Source: Gnetum montanum (lineage: Eukaryota > Streptophyta > Gnetopsida > Gnetales > Gnetaceae). Taken from it: a DNA stretch of 64,000 nucleotides. This document shows positions 45,400 through 56,786 of the stretch, in pieces (positions within the stretch are counted from its first letter, which is position 1; each line of letters opens with the position of its first letter). Position numbers and translations under genes: made by a program. Under the pieces are notes generated by a model. The model made no database searches. It saw only the letters and a program-made list of their open reading frames with translations, and was not told the origin of the DNA. The stretch lies in contig MNCI01027436.1 in assembly GCA_015680685.1 (NCBI GenBank), forward strand, positions 195,146-259,145. Reading direction: 5' to 3'.

Positions 45400-46262
45400 A
45401 ACCTAGTTTAAGGTCTTGGTAGACCATGATGTGCTAGTTTAAGGTCTCAATAAACCATAGTGTGCTAGTTTAAGGTCCTAGTAGACCATTGTACTAGTTT
45501 AAGATCCCAGCAAATCATGCTTCGACAGTTTTACGTCATGGCAGATAGTCTATGCAAGTTTATAGTCATAGCAGACTATCTTTGTGCTAGTTTAAGGTCC
45601 TAGCAGATCATCTATGCCAATTTAACATCATGGTGGACTATCTATGCTAGTTTATAGTCATAACGGATAGCTTTGCCAGTTTTATGTCATAGCAGACAAG
45701 CTTTGCTAGTTTTATGTCATAGCAGACATGTGCTGAAGCTTCGCTAGTTTTACGTCGTAGCAGATGTTAGTGAAGCTTTGCCAATTTTACGTTGTAGTGG
45801 ATGTTGGACTGACAATCTCTAATTTAAGATCTTGATAGACCATGATGTGCTAGTTTAAGGTCTCAGAAGATCAGAGTGCACTAGTTTAAGGTCTTAGCAG
45901 ACCGTTGTACTTGTTTAAGGTCCCAGCAGATCATGCTTCGCCAGTTTTATGTCATGGCAAATAATCTATGCTAGTTTATAGTCATAGCAGACTATCTGTG
46001 TGCTAGTTTAAGGTCCTAGCAAATCGTCTGTGCTAGTTTAACATCATGGAAGACTATCTATGCTAGTTTATAATCATAACACACTACTTTGCTAGTTTTA
46101 CGTCATAGCGGATGAGCTTTGCCAGTTTTACGTCGTAGCAGACGTGTGCTTACCTTTGCTAGTTTTACATTGTAGCGAACATGTACTGAGGCTTTGCTAG
46201 TTTTATGTCATAGCGAACGTTCACTTACCTTTGCCAGTTTTACATTGTAGCAGATGTTCACT
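45400..46262. repeat. Dyad minisatellite array, 3' side of copy C pol (higher-order repeat)
   Basis: About 29 units of 27-38 bp. Each contains CTAGTTT, a dyad arm ending GTC, a 6-nt loop such as ATAGCA, and the complementary arm GAC. Arms vary together: GGTC/GACC, ATAGTC/GACTAT, ATGTC/GACAT, ACGTC/GACGT. The order of unit types in 45,412-45,830 is repeated in 45,832-46,262, so a duplication of roughly 420 bp built the array. Confidence 0.8.
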
Positions 46263-46269
46263 TATCTAC

Positions 46270-47440
46270 TTCATGCATTAGATGTAGTATGGCTTGAGAT
46301 ACGAGTGATTCAATGGATTTGCAAACTCATTGTCATCCATGTCTACCAGCTTGAAGGCCCCATTCCCAAAGGCTTTTGTGACCATGTATGGACCTTCCCA
46401 GTTTGTTGAGAATTTGTTCATATGCTCACGGATAGCCTTGAGAATGAGGTCTCCCTTCTATATTGGCTATTGATGTAGATTTTCATGATGTTTCTGCCAC
46501 TGCTTGTGCTGATAATGCTCTATGTGACTTAGTGTCTATGCACACTCCTCCTCTATTGAGTCGAGGTCGATGATCCTTGACTTGTTGTTCTAGGCTTCAC
46601 TTACGATATTCAATAGGATCATCCGGAGTGATGACACCTTCAACTCAAGAGGTAACACTACTTCAGATCCATAAACAAGACTATAAGGTGTCTTACCTAT
46701 TGTAGTCCTACATGTCATCCTGTAAGTTCACAGCACATAGAGAATTTGCTCATGTCATCGCCTCTTGCTATTGTTAAGCATTTTCTTCAACAAGTTGATG
46801 ATGGACGTATTTGTAGCCTTTGCTTGTTGTGGGTAATATGGTGAGGAGAACGATTTTCAAATGCCAAGATTGCTGCAAAAGGTTCATGTTTCCACACTAC
46901 TAAACTATGGCCCATTATCAGTCACAATCGTCATGGGAATCCCAAACCTTGCCACAATGTTGTCCAAGATGAAGTGGCAAATTTGCTAAGATGTAGTCTT
47001 CCTCAAGGGGATAGCCTCTACCCACTTAGTAAAATACTCAGTGGCAGTGATGATGAAGCTATGCCTTATGGAAGACTTAGGCATGATAGGTCCTATGATG
47101 TCTAGTCCCCATCACTAGAAAGGCTACATGATCTACGTCGGATGTAATTCTGTAGTTGAAATGTGTATGAGATTTGCATATCTTTGGCACGTATCACACG
47201 TCTTGACTTTGGCTAGGCAATCACACTCCATCTGAGGCCAATAGTACCCTAGACATCTGATTGTTGCATCCATAGCCCTAGGTGCCATGTGTCCACCACA
47301 CAATCCCTCGTGTACTTCATTAATCACCTTCTGTGCTTGCTCCTCATTTACGCATGCTAGTAATATTCTGTCATAGGAGCGTTTTCACAGGGTGTTGTCT
47401 CGCATAAGCACATATTGATGAGCACGCTCACAGATTGCAT
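46270..47440 (-). pseudogene. Integrase of family 1 copy C
   Basis: The minus strand reads the zinc-binding segment at 47,327-47,133 (VHEGLCGGHMAPR, GYYWPQ, CDTCQRYANL). The core follows with LDIIGPIMPKSS (near 47,090) and TDNGP (near 46,920), so the first two catalytic aspartates are kept. The third position reads QQAKATN (near 46,830), lysine in place of glutamate with neighbouring residues deleted. The C-terminus (GPYMVTKAFGNGAFKLVDMD and NPLNHSYLKPYY) ends near 46,280. Several stops. It would have inserted the cDNA; this copy cannot. Confidence 0.8.
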
Positions 47441-48140
47441 CTCTCTAGCTAGATGTCAATCCACTTGGGGGCTTTCCATGTTGCAGGTAGGCTTTAATGT
47501 TGGTGTACCACTCTTGGGTATCTGTAGCATTGACAGAGGCTACGTGTACCGCCTGAGTGATAGGCTCTGCATACTTGGTAATCGAGATTGGCAAACTTGC
47601 AAACAAGTGTGATGGAATATTTAACACTAGGGTGGCCAAGGCATCTGCTACAATGTTTTCATTGCATGGCATGTGTTGCACGTCCGTTATTGCAAATTGT
47701 TTGAGTAGGCTTTTCGCTAAGTCGCAATAGGGTTTCAGGTGTGTAACCTTGTAGGCATAGACCTCAATGATTTGATTCACAACTAGTTGTGAATGTCCAT
47801 GAATTGCCAGGTGTTGTATACTTAATGCTTAGGCTACTAAGAGGCCCCTGAGTAACCCCTCGTACTCTACCATGTTGTTTGTACAAGGAAATGCAACACG
47901 ATAAGAAAAAGGATGCATTTCCCCAGAGGAGAACATAATGACAGTAGCTGCACTGCCCCCTCATGTGGTTGAGGCACCTTTGAAATGCAAAGTAGCTTCA
48001 AGATGCGATGGGACGGCGTTGATAGTGCTAACATGCTCATCTGAGAATTCGGGATCTATGATCATCTAGTCATCGATGGGTGAGATCGTAAGTTGCGTTG
48101 CTATAGCTTGATCTTTCGTCGATGATTGGCTCACATAATG
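47440..48140 (-). pseudogene. Second, archaeal-type RNase H (aRNH) and linker, copy C
   Basis: The minus strand reads SSGEMHPFSYRVAFPCTNN and VEYEGLLRGLL (near 47,930-47,860). IHGHSQLVVNQ follows, where the usual aspartate of GDS is histidine. The open frame 47,780-47,445 then contains YCDLAKSLLKQFAI, VQHMPCNENIVADALATL and the linker DTQEWYTNIKAYLQHGKPP. The CTNNxxEYE and NxxADALA motifs mark the second RNase H domain typical of the Tat/Ogre lineage. This domain is the main basis for the family assignment. Confidence 0.75.
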
Positions 48141-48159
48141 CAAATCAAATTTTGCTATT

Positions 48160-48440
48160 AATGCTTTCCATCAGGCTATGCTACTACTTTCATACAGGTT
48201 GTTTGTGATAGCCTGGAGTATATTTCTCTTGCAAATAATGTTAATTTTGCTATGAAACAAGTAGTGTTTCCACTTCTTCAATGCAAACACTAAGGAAAGG
48301 CAGTTTCTCTCCACCTCATTGTATTTCATCTCATACGCTATTAGTGCATGACTTAGGTAGTACACTAGTATCTTAGAACCGTCATCCCATTTTTGATACA
48401 ACAGTGCTACGATAGATGCGTCTGAGGTGGCAAGGTAGAT
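48160..48440 (-). pseudogene. RNase H of copy C pol
   Basis: The open segment 48,401-48,171 reads DDGSKILVYYLSHALIAYE, KYNEVERNCLSLVFALKKWKHYLF and NIICKRNILQAI. It follows RT directly and precedes aRNH. The domain aligns with those of copies A and B. Confidence 0.75.
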
Positions 48441-49260
48441 GAAGAAAGGCTTATCCCTTTATGATGGGTAAACAGTTGGGAGGTGCAAAAGGTCTTTCTT
48501 TAGATCATAAAAGGCTTGTTGGCATTGTGTTGTCCATTCAAAGTTAAGCCCTTTCTTCAGTAGATGTTGCATGGGATGTAACTTATCAGTCAACTTTGCT
48601 ATAAACCTTCTGATGAACTTCACTCTACCTTGTAACCCACGCAATTCCTTAAGATTTGTAGGTGGCACTAGGTTAATGATGGCCTTGACTTTGTCAAGGT
48701 CCACTCGTATTCTACCCTCTGATACTACAAACCCTAACATGCATCCAATTCTCACCCTGAAGACACACTTCTTTGGATTAAGGTGTAAATCGTGCATCTG
48801 GTAGCCCTTGAGGACTACACTTAGATCATTGGGATGATCAATGACTTCTTTAGATTTCACCTCTATGTCATCCACATAATCATTCAGCATTTCTAAGATG
48901 TAGTCACTAAAGATGTAATTCATGGCTCACTCCCCCCTTGCTTTGGCATTCTTGAGCCCAAAGCGTATCATAGTGTAACAAAAGGTACCCTATGAGGTCA
49001 TGAAGGTTGTTGTTAACTGATGCTCTGTGTTTATGCAAATCTGGTTGTAGCCGAAGAAACCATCCATAAAGGACAACAGAGCATGACTAGTCATAGTGTC
49101 AATGAGTTGATCAATACTCAAAAGTGGAAAATCATCTTTGATCATTACCTTGTTCAAATCCCGAAAGTCTATATAAATTCGTATTCCTCCCATTTTCTTA
49201 GAAACTACAATGATGTTAGACACCCATTTTGAGTAATCAACTGCTTGAATGAAACCAACC
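48440..49260 (-). pseudogene. Reverse transcriptase of copy C
   Basis: Two long open stretches cover most of the domain. 49,223-48,990 reads IIVVSKKMGGIRIYIDFRDL and HALLSFMDGFFGYNQI. 48,923-48,459 reads LNDYVDDIEVKSKEV, LNPKKCVFRVRIGCMLGF, the connection region with LKELRGLQGRVKFIRRF, and LLKKGLNFEW. The active site YVDD is intact. This is the best-preserved RT in the window. A short frame break joins the two parts. Confidence 0.85.
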
Positions 49261-49740
49261 AGATATAGCTTGGTGATTTCAACCTATACAGCCAATGTGA
49301 TCTCTGGTTTAACCTTGCAAGCCTTTTTCTTAACTGCTTACATGCGCAGGTCTAAGACGATGTTGTGTTGTATCAGCCTTGGATCTAAACTTGGCATGTC
49401 ATTGTATGACCACGCAAAGACTTCAATGTTATCTTGTAGAATTTTGGCTACATCTTTATGTGTCTGCGAATCTAGGAGGGAGCTAAGTTTCAACATTTTT
49501 ATCTCCCCCCTAGATGTGGTCACAAGCGTTTCGATGAGAGGGTCCTCAGTTACATCCTAGCCTCTAAATCTAGGGCTTGGACCAGATGTTCAGGCCAGTC
49601 TGGGGATGCTTCTAAGGATGCTACGGTGCTAACTGTAGGTGATTCCTAGTCTATTAACTCTAGGTTCAATTGTCTTGTGAGTTCGCCATGTGGACCTGTT
49701 AAAGCTAAAGGTGAAGAGAGATCATGATGGATTTCCATTC
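49260..49740 (-). pseudogene. N-terminal part of copy C pol ORF
   Basis: The minus strand reads MEIHHDLSSPLALTGPHGELT near 49,740-49,680. A linker follows with KMLKLSSLLDSQTHKDVAKIL and FAWSYNDMPSLDPRLIQHNIVL (49,523-49,338). A probable start is the ATG at 49,737-49,735. Copies A and B begin the same way next to an array, so pol in this family appears to be a separate ORF from gag-protease. Confidence 0.6.
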
Positions 49741-49874
49741 TCACTCGACCTATCAAAATGAGATGAAAGTCTAGTCAAGAAGAACTTGTTTGTAGTAGCT
49801 ATGCATAGTGAAAATTTGCAAAGTAGTAATGAAATGTGAGCAATAGAAATAAGTTGAAACTATGATAGAAAGCT

Positions 49875-50205
49875 TAAGATTTTCCATTTTAAAGTCGTGG
49901 CTGACTGCCTGGAAGTAAAAATGCAAAACTGCTAGTGTAAAAATGCAAAATCTACTAGTTTAACGTCTTTACGGACTGCCAACAAGTTAGAGTATTAGTT
50001 TAAGATCATTGTGGACAGCCAGAATGTGAAATTTTGAAGGTGCTAGTTTAAGGTCTTTTCAGACCGCTAACGAGTAAAAGGTTGAAACTGCTAGTTAAAG
50101 GTCTTCACGGACCACTAACTAGATTGAAACTATGTGTTAGGATTGCTAGTTTAAGGTTTTTGTGGACCACTAATGAGATATTTTTATGAAGGCAAATAGC
50201 TAGTT
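49875..50205. repeat. Dyad minisatellite array, 5' side of copy C pol
   Basis: About eight units of the CTAGTTTAAGGTC type with loops such as TTTTCA and TTCACG between GGTC and GACC arms. Loop sequence differs from the ATAGCA-type arrays, but loop length stays at six. Confidence 0.7.
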
Positions 50206-50350
50206 TGAAGCGTGTCAAGGCTTTTCATCCAGGCCCACCTACCTTAATGTGAATAGTGCTACTAGGTCGAGGCGGGCATGCTACACTGTACAAAAACCCC
50301 CGCATTAAATGGAGAGAGAGAATGACAAGTCTCCTTTTTGCCATTGCAGC

Positions 50351-50358
50351 TATAAATA
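50351..50358 (+). promoter_or_regulatory. TATA box of opposite-strand gene, copy C
   Basis: TATAAATA in GCAGCTATAAATAGGGATT, about 115 bp upstream of the proposed start codon at 50,466. It lies downstream of the array and points away from pol. Copy A has a TATAAAAG in the same position. Confidence 0.55.
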
Positions 50359-52129
50359 GGGATTAACCCCTGATAAACTTATCATTTCCGTCGTAACAGC
50401 GTAGAGCCCACACTTAGAGCGTAGAGCGATTCTGCTAATAAAGAGCAAGGCGATTCAACATAGCAATGAAGAAAGAGTCGGCAAGAGAGATGATGGCTCC
50501 CAAGAAAGAATGCAAACACCTGGCACTTGCCAAGGTCTACGAAGTGAAAGAAACCATAGGGCATGTGTCGCAGGCATGTGTCGTGGTGCGAGAGGAGACA
50601 TCGTTGACCCAGTAGGTTGTTATGCTTCCTCTATTCTCTTATGCCTCTATTATTATTTTTTCTTTCCTTGTTTCTTTTTTTGTTTTTGCAATTTTTTTTT
50701 TTTGCAATCTCTATCTTCTATCATCATGTTATCATTATTTTTTCCCTTACGCTATCGTTGTTGCCGTTTCGGCCGTGACGGATGTACGGATGCTATGCTA
50801 AGGTTGCATGCAATGTCACCTAGACCGCCATCACTACAGCTACCATTGCCATAGAGGTTTGGATGATTTGAGCCACTTGGCATGCAAATAGCATAGTGTA
50901 CGACCCTCAGGAGGGTTTGCCCATGCGTGATGTGACAGCGTGACACGTGTTCTATCATGGCTTAATGTTAATCACTTTGTCAAGCAAATTTGTTGAATGG
51001 ATATAGCATATTAAATTCTTATTTTTTAAAAGATTTGTCTTTAGTTTTGTTGTTGCTACGCTAAGCCAACTTTGCTACACTATTTCCTTCGTATTTTTTG
51101 CTACGTTATATGCCTGAAGAGAATCATGCTACGCTATCTGCTAAAATGCTAGTCTTGCTACGCTATATTTGAACTCCATTCAAACATGCCATTATCATTT
51201 GCTATTGTGTTGTGCAAGGTAGCACTAAGGCCAATTTTGATTATCCTAGAAATCATAGGGGTCCTGTGCTGCATAAGCAAACCAGTGGCCAATGTTCCTC
51301 CACCCCATGCACGTGTGGGGCAGCAAGCAGTTTGGTTCTAGGAAGGAGTGTAGGACTTCCTACAATTTCTCCTCCAATGCTTCAGTGTGATCATTTGGTC
51401 ACACTTGGTGGAGGAGGTAGCGACCATCATAACAGAAACCCTGCTACTTGGGGCAAATGGAGTTATTCTAAGAATTTTAATGGATGGAGCAATTAGTAGT
51501 GGGCAGGGAGAAGGATCCAATCAACACCCAAAAAATTTGAGGCATTTGGCTTGGATCTGGGAGATGCTTGAGTATAATTGCTACTATCCCTACAACACTT
51601 TGTTTATTGCATGTCACATGGGAACGTGCTTTCAGAAACCACCAGGAACCATTTACTATGCCAGCGGGTGAGTTTTGTAGACATGTTTCACTATGCTATG
51701 CTAGGCAAATGTTAACTATGTGTTTTTGTTACTAGGTTTTTCATCAATGAGAATGAGCTTCACAACAATACGAATGTGTTGACCTTAGCACAGATGGAAC
51801 TGCGGGAGTTTTCTTCCACTGAGAATATGCACATGGGTGTGATAGGCCAATGTGAGGGTGAGTACAAAACCTACCCAACTTGGTATTCCAGGTTCTATGA
51901 TAGATGCAAGGAGTCTAGTTGGTTGGATGGGGGATGGGCACCCTTTAAACTGATCTTGGTTGAAGATGTCTTGGTTGATCTTCTGCCATTCCCATCATCA
52001 TTTAGACTTGATAAGGTAAATAGTAAGTTACTGCATGTTTGAATATTATTCTTGGTTTTTCTACTATTTATGCTTTGTTTAACTTGTGTTTTTTTTCGCT
52101 TTTTTGTGTTTTTGTGCAAACTGCTATAG

Positions 52130-53179
52130 CGACAAAGAAGTCTAAGGAAGTGATGGTGATCACCTCTACTAATCAGGAGGCCAACATCTACTTTAAATGT
52201 GGAGGGGTAGATGAGAGCCAACACTAGTTATGAAACACAACCTTGGAATCCCTGATCAAGAACCTCCAAGATGCTGGGCTCATGGATTTTTTCCTAGCCA
52301 TGAACCCTAGCGTCCCTGCCACTAAGATGCTCACCCTAACCAAATCCTTTTCCAAAAAGGTAGAACACTTCCGCACAAGTGTACATGGCATGCAGGTGGT
52401 CCTTGAGATCAACGATCAGCTATTCGCGAACCTTTTTGGTGTTCCAACTAATGATCTTCCCGTAGGGTCAAAGACCAAGAAAGAGTCAAACCATTAGAAG
52501 GACATTGAGAAGTGGCTAGGGATTGCAAAAGGGTGAAAGGGAATCCTCATGGAGAAGGTCAAGGTGAGAGTTGCCAAAGATGTTTACCATGTCTTCTGTG
52601 CCCATGCATTTCCTAAGCTACTTTCCCAAGGGAAGATTATTGGGATTGAGCAAGCTTGGGTGATGCTGGAGGTCATGGAAGAGGGGGCCTACTATAACTG
52701 GGCTAGGAATCTTTGCAAAGGCTTGTGAGATGAAATGGTTGCACTTCACAAGAAGCATCAGTCCCATTTCAATGTGCATGATGCCTTTTACATAGCTTGC
52801 TTGTGGTGTTTCGTGGAGTTCTTGGTAGTCTGTGAGAATGGAATTTGGTTTATGCGAGCTTGTAACCATATTTTCAGACCTTGGATCTACCAAATCCCCT
52901 GGACCACCTGAGCCCAAGACCCCCCAGAAGCTATTGGGGATTTTTTTTCTATGATGACTAAGGATCAGGTGGCCCACAACATCTATGGCCAGGATAGCGT
53001 GGGAGAGGCGCCCCCTACTGATATAGGTAGCATATCATAGGGGAAGCATCTCATCACCGAGATGGTGGCCACTATGTTACGACAAAAGAGGCCTCATCTA
53101 GATGAGGAGCCTCCTGGTACAGTTGAGGAAGGGGGGCCATCACTTCGATTTAAACTATGTAGGACATAGCCTTCCATCA
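52130..53179 (+). pseudogene. Exon 4 of the opposite-strand gene, copy C
   Basis: It begins after CTGCTATAG and reads TKKSKEVMVITSTNQEANIY, then LESLIKNLQDAGLMDFFLA, VLEINDQLFANLFGVPTNDL, KDVYHVFCAHAFPKLLSQGK and VLEVMEEG-like segments. The frame is never shifted. Stops are at 52,225 (TAG), 52,231 (TGA), 52,495 (TAG), 52,534, 52,726 and 52,909 (TGA), 53,038 and 53,167 (TAG). Each is one transition from CAG, CGA or TGG. The long unshifted frame shows this was a real protein-coding exon before decay. Confidence 0.75.
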
Positions 53180-53322
53180 GTAAATGCTCTTCTCTATGTT
53201 TGTCTCTTCGTCTTTTGATTAAATGCTTACTACATTGTGCTACACTAGGTAGCATAGCATCTACTTTAGCTAACGTGGTTTAAGCTATAATGCAAATATG
53301 TTTTCTGCTATCAAAGGAAGAA

Positions 53323-53349
53323 GAAGATGATGATGATGATGATGATGAG
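53323..53349 (+). repeat. GAT microsatellite in exon 5
   Basis: Seven to eight GAT repeats encode an aspartate run just after the acceptor of exon 5. In this frame the product starts as a short Glu/Asp tract. Confidence 0.85.
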
Positions 53350-56300
53350 GTATTGGCCCCTAAGATGGGGGTGACAAATGAAAATGCAGGGGGCCCAATC
53401 GTAGAGGAAAGGGCATAGTCAAGAGGGAAGGAGCTCCTACCATCAAGGAAAAGGCTCCTGTCAACAAAGAAAACCCTCCTACTAAAGAGGAGGACATTTT
53501 TGGAGATGAAGAGGAGCCTCTTGTAGATAAGAGGGATGCTAGTGCCTCAAAAGGAAAGGCCCCAACAAATAAAGAAGAAGCCTACATCAACCGAGAAGGG
53601 ACTTCTGCTAGAGACCCTCTGCTGAATGCAATTCAGCATTGGGGGAGCGGACGAATGCTAAGGGTGCTACCATGGTTTTGAGTTAAAAGGGAGGGGAACT
53701 ACAATTAGATGCTAGTGAGTTTGACAATATATTTGACACTATGTCCATGGGTGATCCCCCCATTATCACCCCCAAGGGTATACTGGGTAGGAGCCCTTAC
53801 ACTGTCGTTTGTGTTACTCATAGCCTTATTATAATTCATCTTGGTCATTACTGACACATTTCATTGCATTACACACACCATTTTCAATGCTGCATGACCT
53901 CCCCTGATTCACCTAGAACCATGGGCCAAGACCCTCAACAAGCTTACGTTTATGCATGGGGTCATCGACAACATGATCGGCTACCTTAGACAAGTTGATC
54001 CTAAAGTGGGTAAGTAAACAACTATGCTAGGATCTTTGAGGTTGCTACACTAGTATTGGCACATTTTGGCCATTTCATGGAATAGAGATATGAGATGATT
54101 GAAACCTTCAAAATATTTCAATAGAACTATTGAAATGGCAAGATGTAGGTTGAAAAGGTATTGATTCCTGTCACTTGCTAAAAAAGATTGGATGAGATGG
54201 GCTGCATTTATTCTCCCTAATTTTAATTCTTTAGATTATCAATTGGATTGATACTTAGCATGGGAAACAAGCATATGATTTTGCTTCTCAAAATTCACTA
54301 GGTTGGAAATTTTACATGGCTCAAGTTTGTAGAATTCTTTGATCATTACGTATCCCTACTGAAGATGTTCATTTTCCTCCAACCCATCTCTTTTGTGGTA
54401 TTCCAGAGATCTGTCTAGCTCTCATTTGGAACATGCTGTGAGGTGGATTAGGTGTACTAGAGTATTATCCTCAAAGCAACATCATTGGTTGTCTACATCA
54501 TCAACTAAAGCATTCCTTGCATGGAGCCCTTAAGGAGGAAAGGCATGCATATCAGGGAGACCATAATATTATTGGTGGAAATAATGATGCACATATGAAA
54601 GACAGTGAATAGAAGGTTATAAGAGGTGACTGAATTGACAAGCAAGGAATCTTTATTGTTAGAAATACTTTTTGGAATTGATCATTTGGATAAAGACTGA
54701 TAAAAGAAAAATATCCTTATCGTTGATGTTTGAAAAGATTCATTGCAAGGAATATGAAACTTAAAAATCATTTGGAGATGGTTTTGAAATAGCATGTCAA
54801 AATGTTTAGAGTTGTGAAAATTTGTGGAGCAATGAAACCGCATATACTTTCCCTGCTCAAAGCTAACATTCCCAGTGGAGAATGCGCACATTAAAGAAAC
54901 TAACAGCTGCAAAATTGTAGAGGGCGTGGAGGTTTCTAGGTTTGGATTTCTACAGGGCAAAGTAGGGCTCGATTGTCGATCTGGCTTTGGTTAGACTCAT
55001 GGACCCTATTTTCAATGTTGTATGCATATGCAGGTAAATCTGGTACTACTACCAGCACCATCATTTGATCTGCGAGCTGCGTGGTTGCAACACAGACCTG
55101 CGTTGCCCTTTCTGCAATGACAAATACGTGGAGAAACACTTGGTGCCTGTTGTTATTGTTGTGCACCAGTGGTAAAAAATTGAAGGAGAAGCATGTGACT
55201 GAGGAACCTATGGCACTGCTCCATTTCTAAGAACTAATTTGAATTGGATAATCATGGGCACTGTTGCGGCCAAAAAAATAGAAAGCAGCGTCGGCCGCGT
55301 CGTCAGTATGGATGTGTGGCAGGGACTCAACAGCCAAATCACGGTTGCTTCCACTCTACGAATGGCTGTCATTGAAGGTGTGCAAAAGTCATTAATAGCA
55401 GCAGTGATTTGGAAGACGATTCAGAAAGAAAAATGCAAGAAGCCCTAAGTGAATTTGGGGCAAAAATTTTAGGTGGCTAAATATGTTTACCAATATGATC
55501 AACTTAACCAGAAACTCCCAAAATAAAATTCCTTGGCCTTCTATATTGGCAATCTCAGTGTCCATATTTCACAGCTTGGATTTTTATATTACACCTTTGT
55601 TATGTTTGATTCTCCGAATTCCACGTTGCTTGTGGCTTTGGATACTGGCAAATATTTGTTCTAGGTGCCCTGTGACTGCAAATACTATTCTTCCAATTTA
55701 TCACTCAACTCTGGAAAATAGCATGATTTACAAACATACCAGTCCATCAGTTAAGGGAGTAATCCATAGGTTTGCACTACTGGTGATACAACCACTTCCA
55801 TGGGCCTCATTGGTGACTACTCCCTCCTAGAATGCTACTGGTATGTCAAAATGGGTAAATCCGGATTCATGGGATTGTTGGACTATTATCTATGGAGGTG
55901 CACCCATGCATCTATCTTGATTTTTGTGTACAATATCCATTCAGTTACAAAATTACGTATTATCAATATGTACATACTTGTGACTGAAACATGTTAATAT
56001 TGGGATGCACAAGGTATGGGAAAAATGTCCCATAAATCTGGTTTGAGGTTATCTCGCGTAATAACTAACACAAAGTGACTATCAACAAGTCTTCACCTCA
56101 TCCGAGATTGATAGGGTTTTTGGATTCGCTATGTGTATTTTGTATGTGAGTACCTGGTGGAATCATCTATGAAAACCAGTGAGATGTAACTAGCATTACG
56201 ACAATACTTCATCAGACAGTTGATCAGAAATGAAATTTGCAATTCAGTCACGTGGCCTCAATATTTTCTTTATTTAAAAAAAAGTCATTTAGCCTTAACA

Positions 56301-56539
56301 TTTATTTTAATTAACTTTGGGTTTTGACTGTTACTATGCTATACATTTGATAGCGCTTGGTTGTGTACCAAGTGAGTATTAATATTGATTTAAGAATTTG
56401 CATATGCTAAGAAGTTATATTGGATAAGTTATCCAATAGGACACTTGGCCACCATAGCTTTTATTTCTATAGTGGTAACTTTTTGTGGAAGTTATAACTT
56501 CTTAGCCTTAATCCCATGATGTTTGTAACCACTACAAAG

Positions 56540-56720
56540 ACCACTTGTCAACTACAACTTGTTTATCTCCATGGTGACCACTTAGCAACTGAAGGACCAC
56601 TTGTCAACTAAATGGGCCACTTGTCAACTATAGCTTTTTTGTCTCCATGGTGACCACTTGGCAACTGAATAGGCCACTTGGCAACTACATGGGACACTTG
56701 TCAACTGTAGCTTTTTTATA
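56540..56720 (+). repeat. Direct repeats upstream of family 3 promoter, copy 2
   Basis: Alternating CACTTGTCAACT / CACTTGGCAACT and TCTCCATGGTGACC blocks, as at 5,690-5,870, end about 60 bp before the TATA box. Confidence 0.6.
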
Positions 56721-56778
56721 TCTATGGTGGTTATAACCACCCAAAATAGTTGTAACTTACCTAACTACCTTTGAACCC

Positions 56779-56786
56779 TATAAAAA
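56779..56786 (+). promoter_or_regulatory. TATA box of family 3 LTR, copy 2
   Basis: TATAAAAA in CCCTATAAAAAGGCTTCAGG, identical to copy 1. It points in the same direction as the surrounding opposite-strand gene. Confidence 0.6.

Noticed and set aside
45400-46262. Regularly spaced repeats resembling a CRISPR array
   Set aside because: Units are contiguous and diverged, with no unique spacers, no cas genes and plant retroelement context.
53323-53349. GAT repeat as an independent regulatory element
   Set aside because: It lies at the start of an exon, where it encodes an acidic tract, so a coding microsatellite is the simpler reading.
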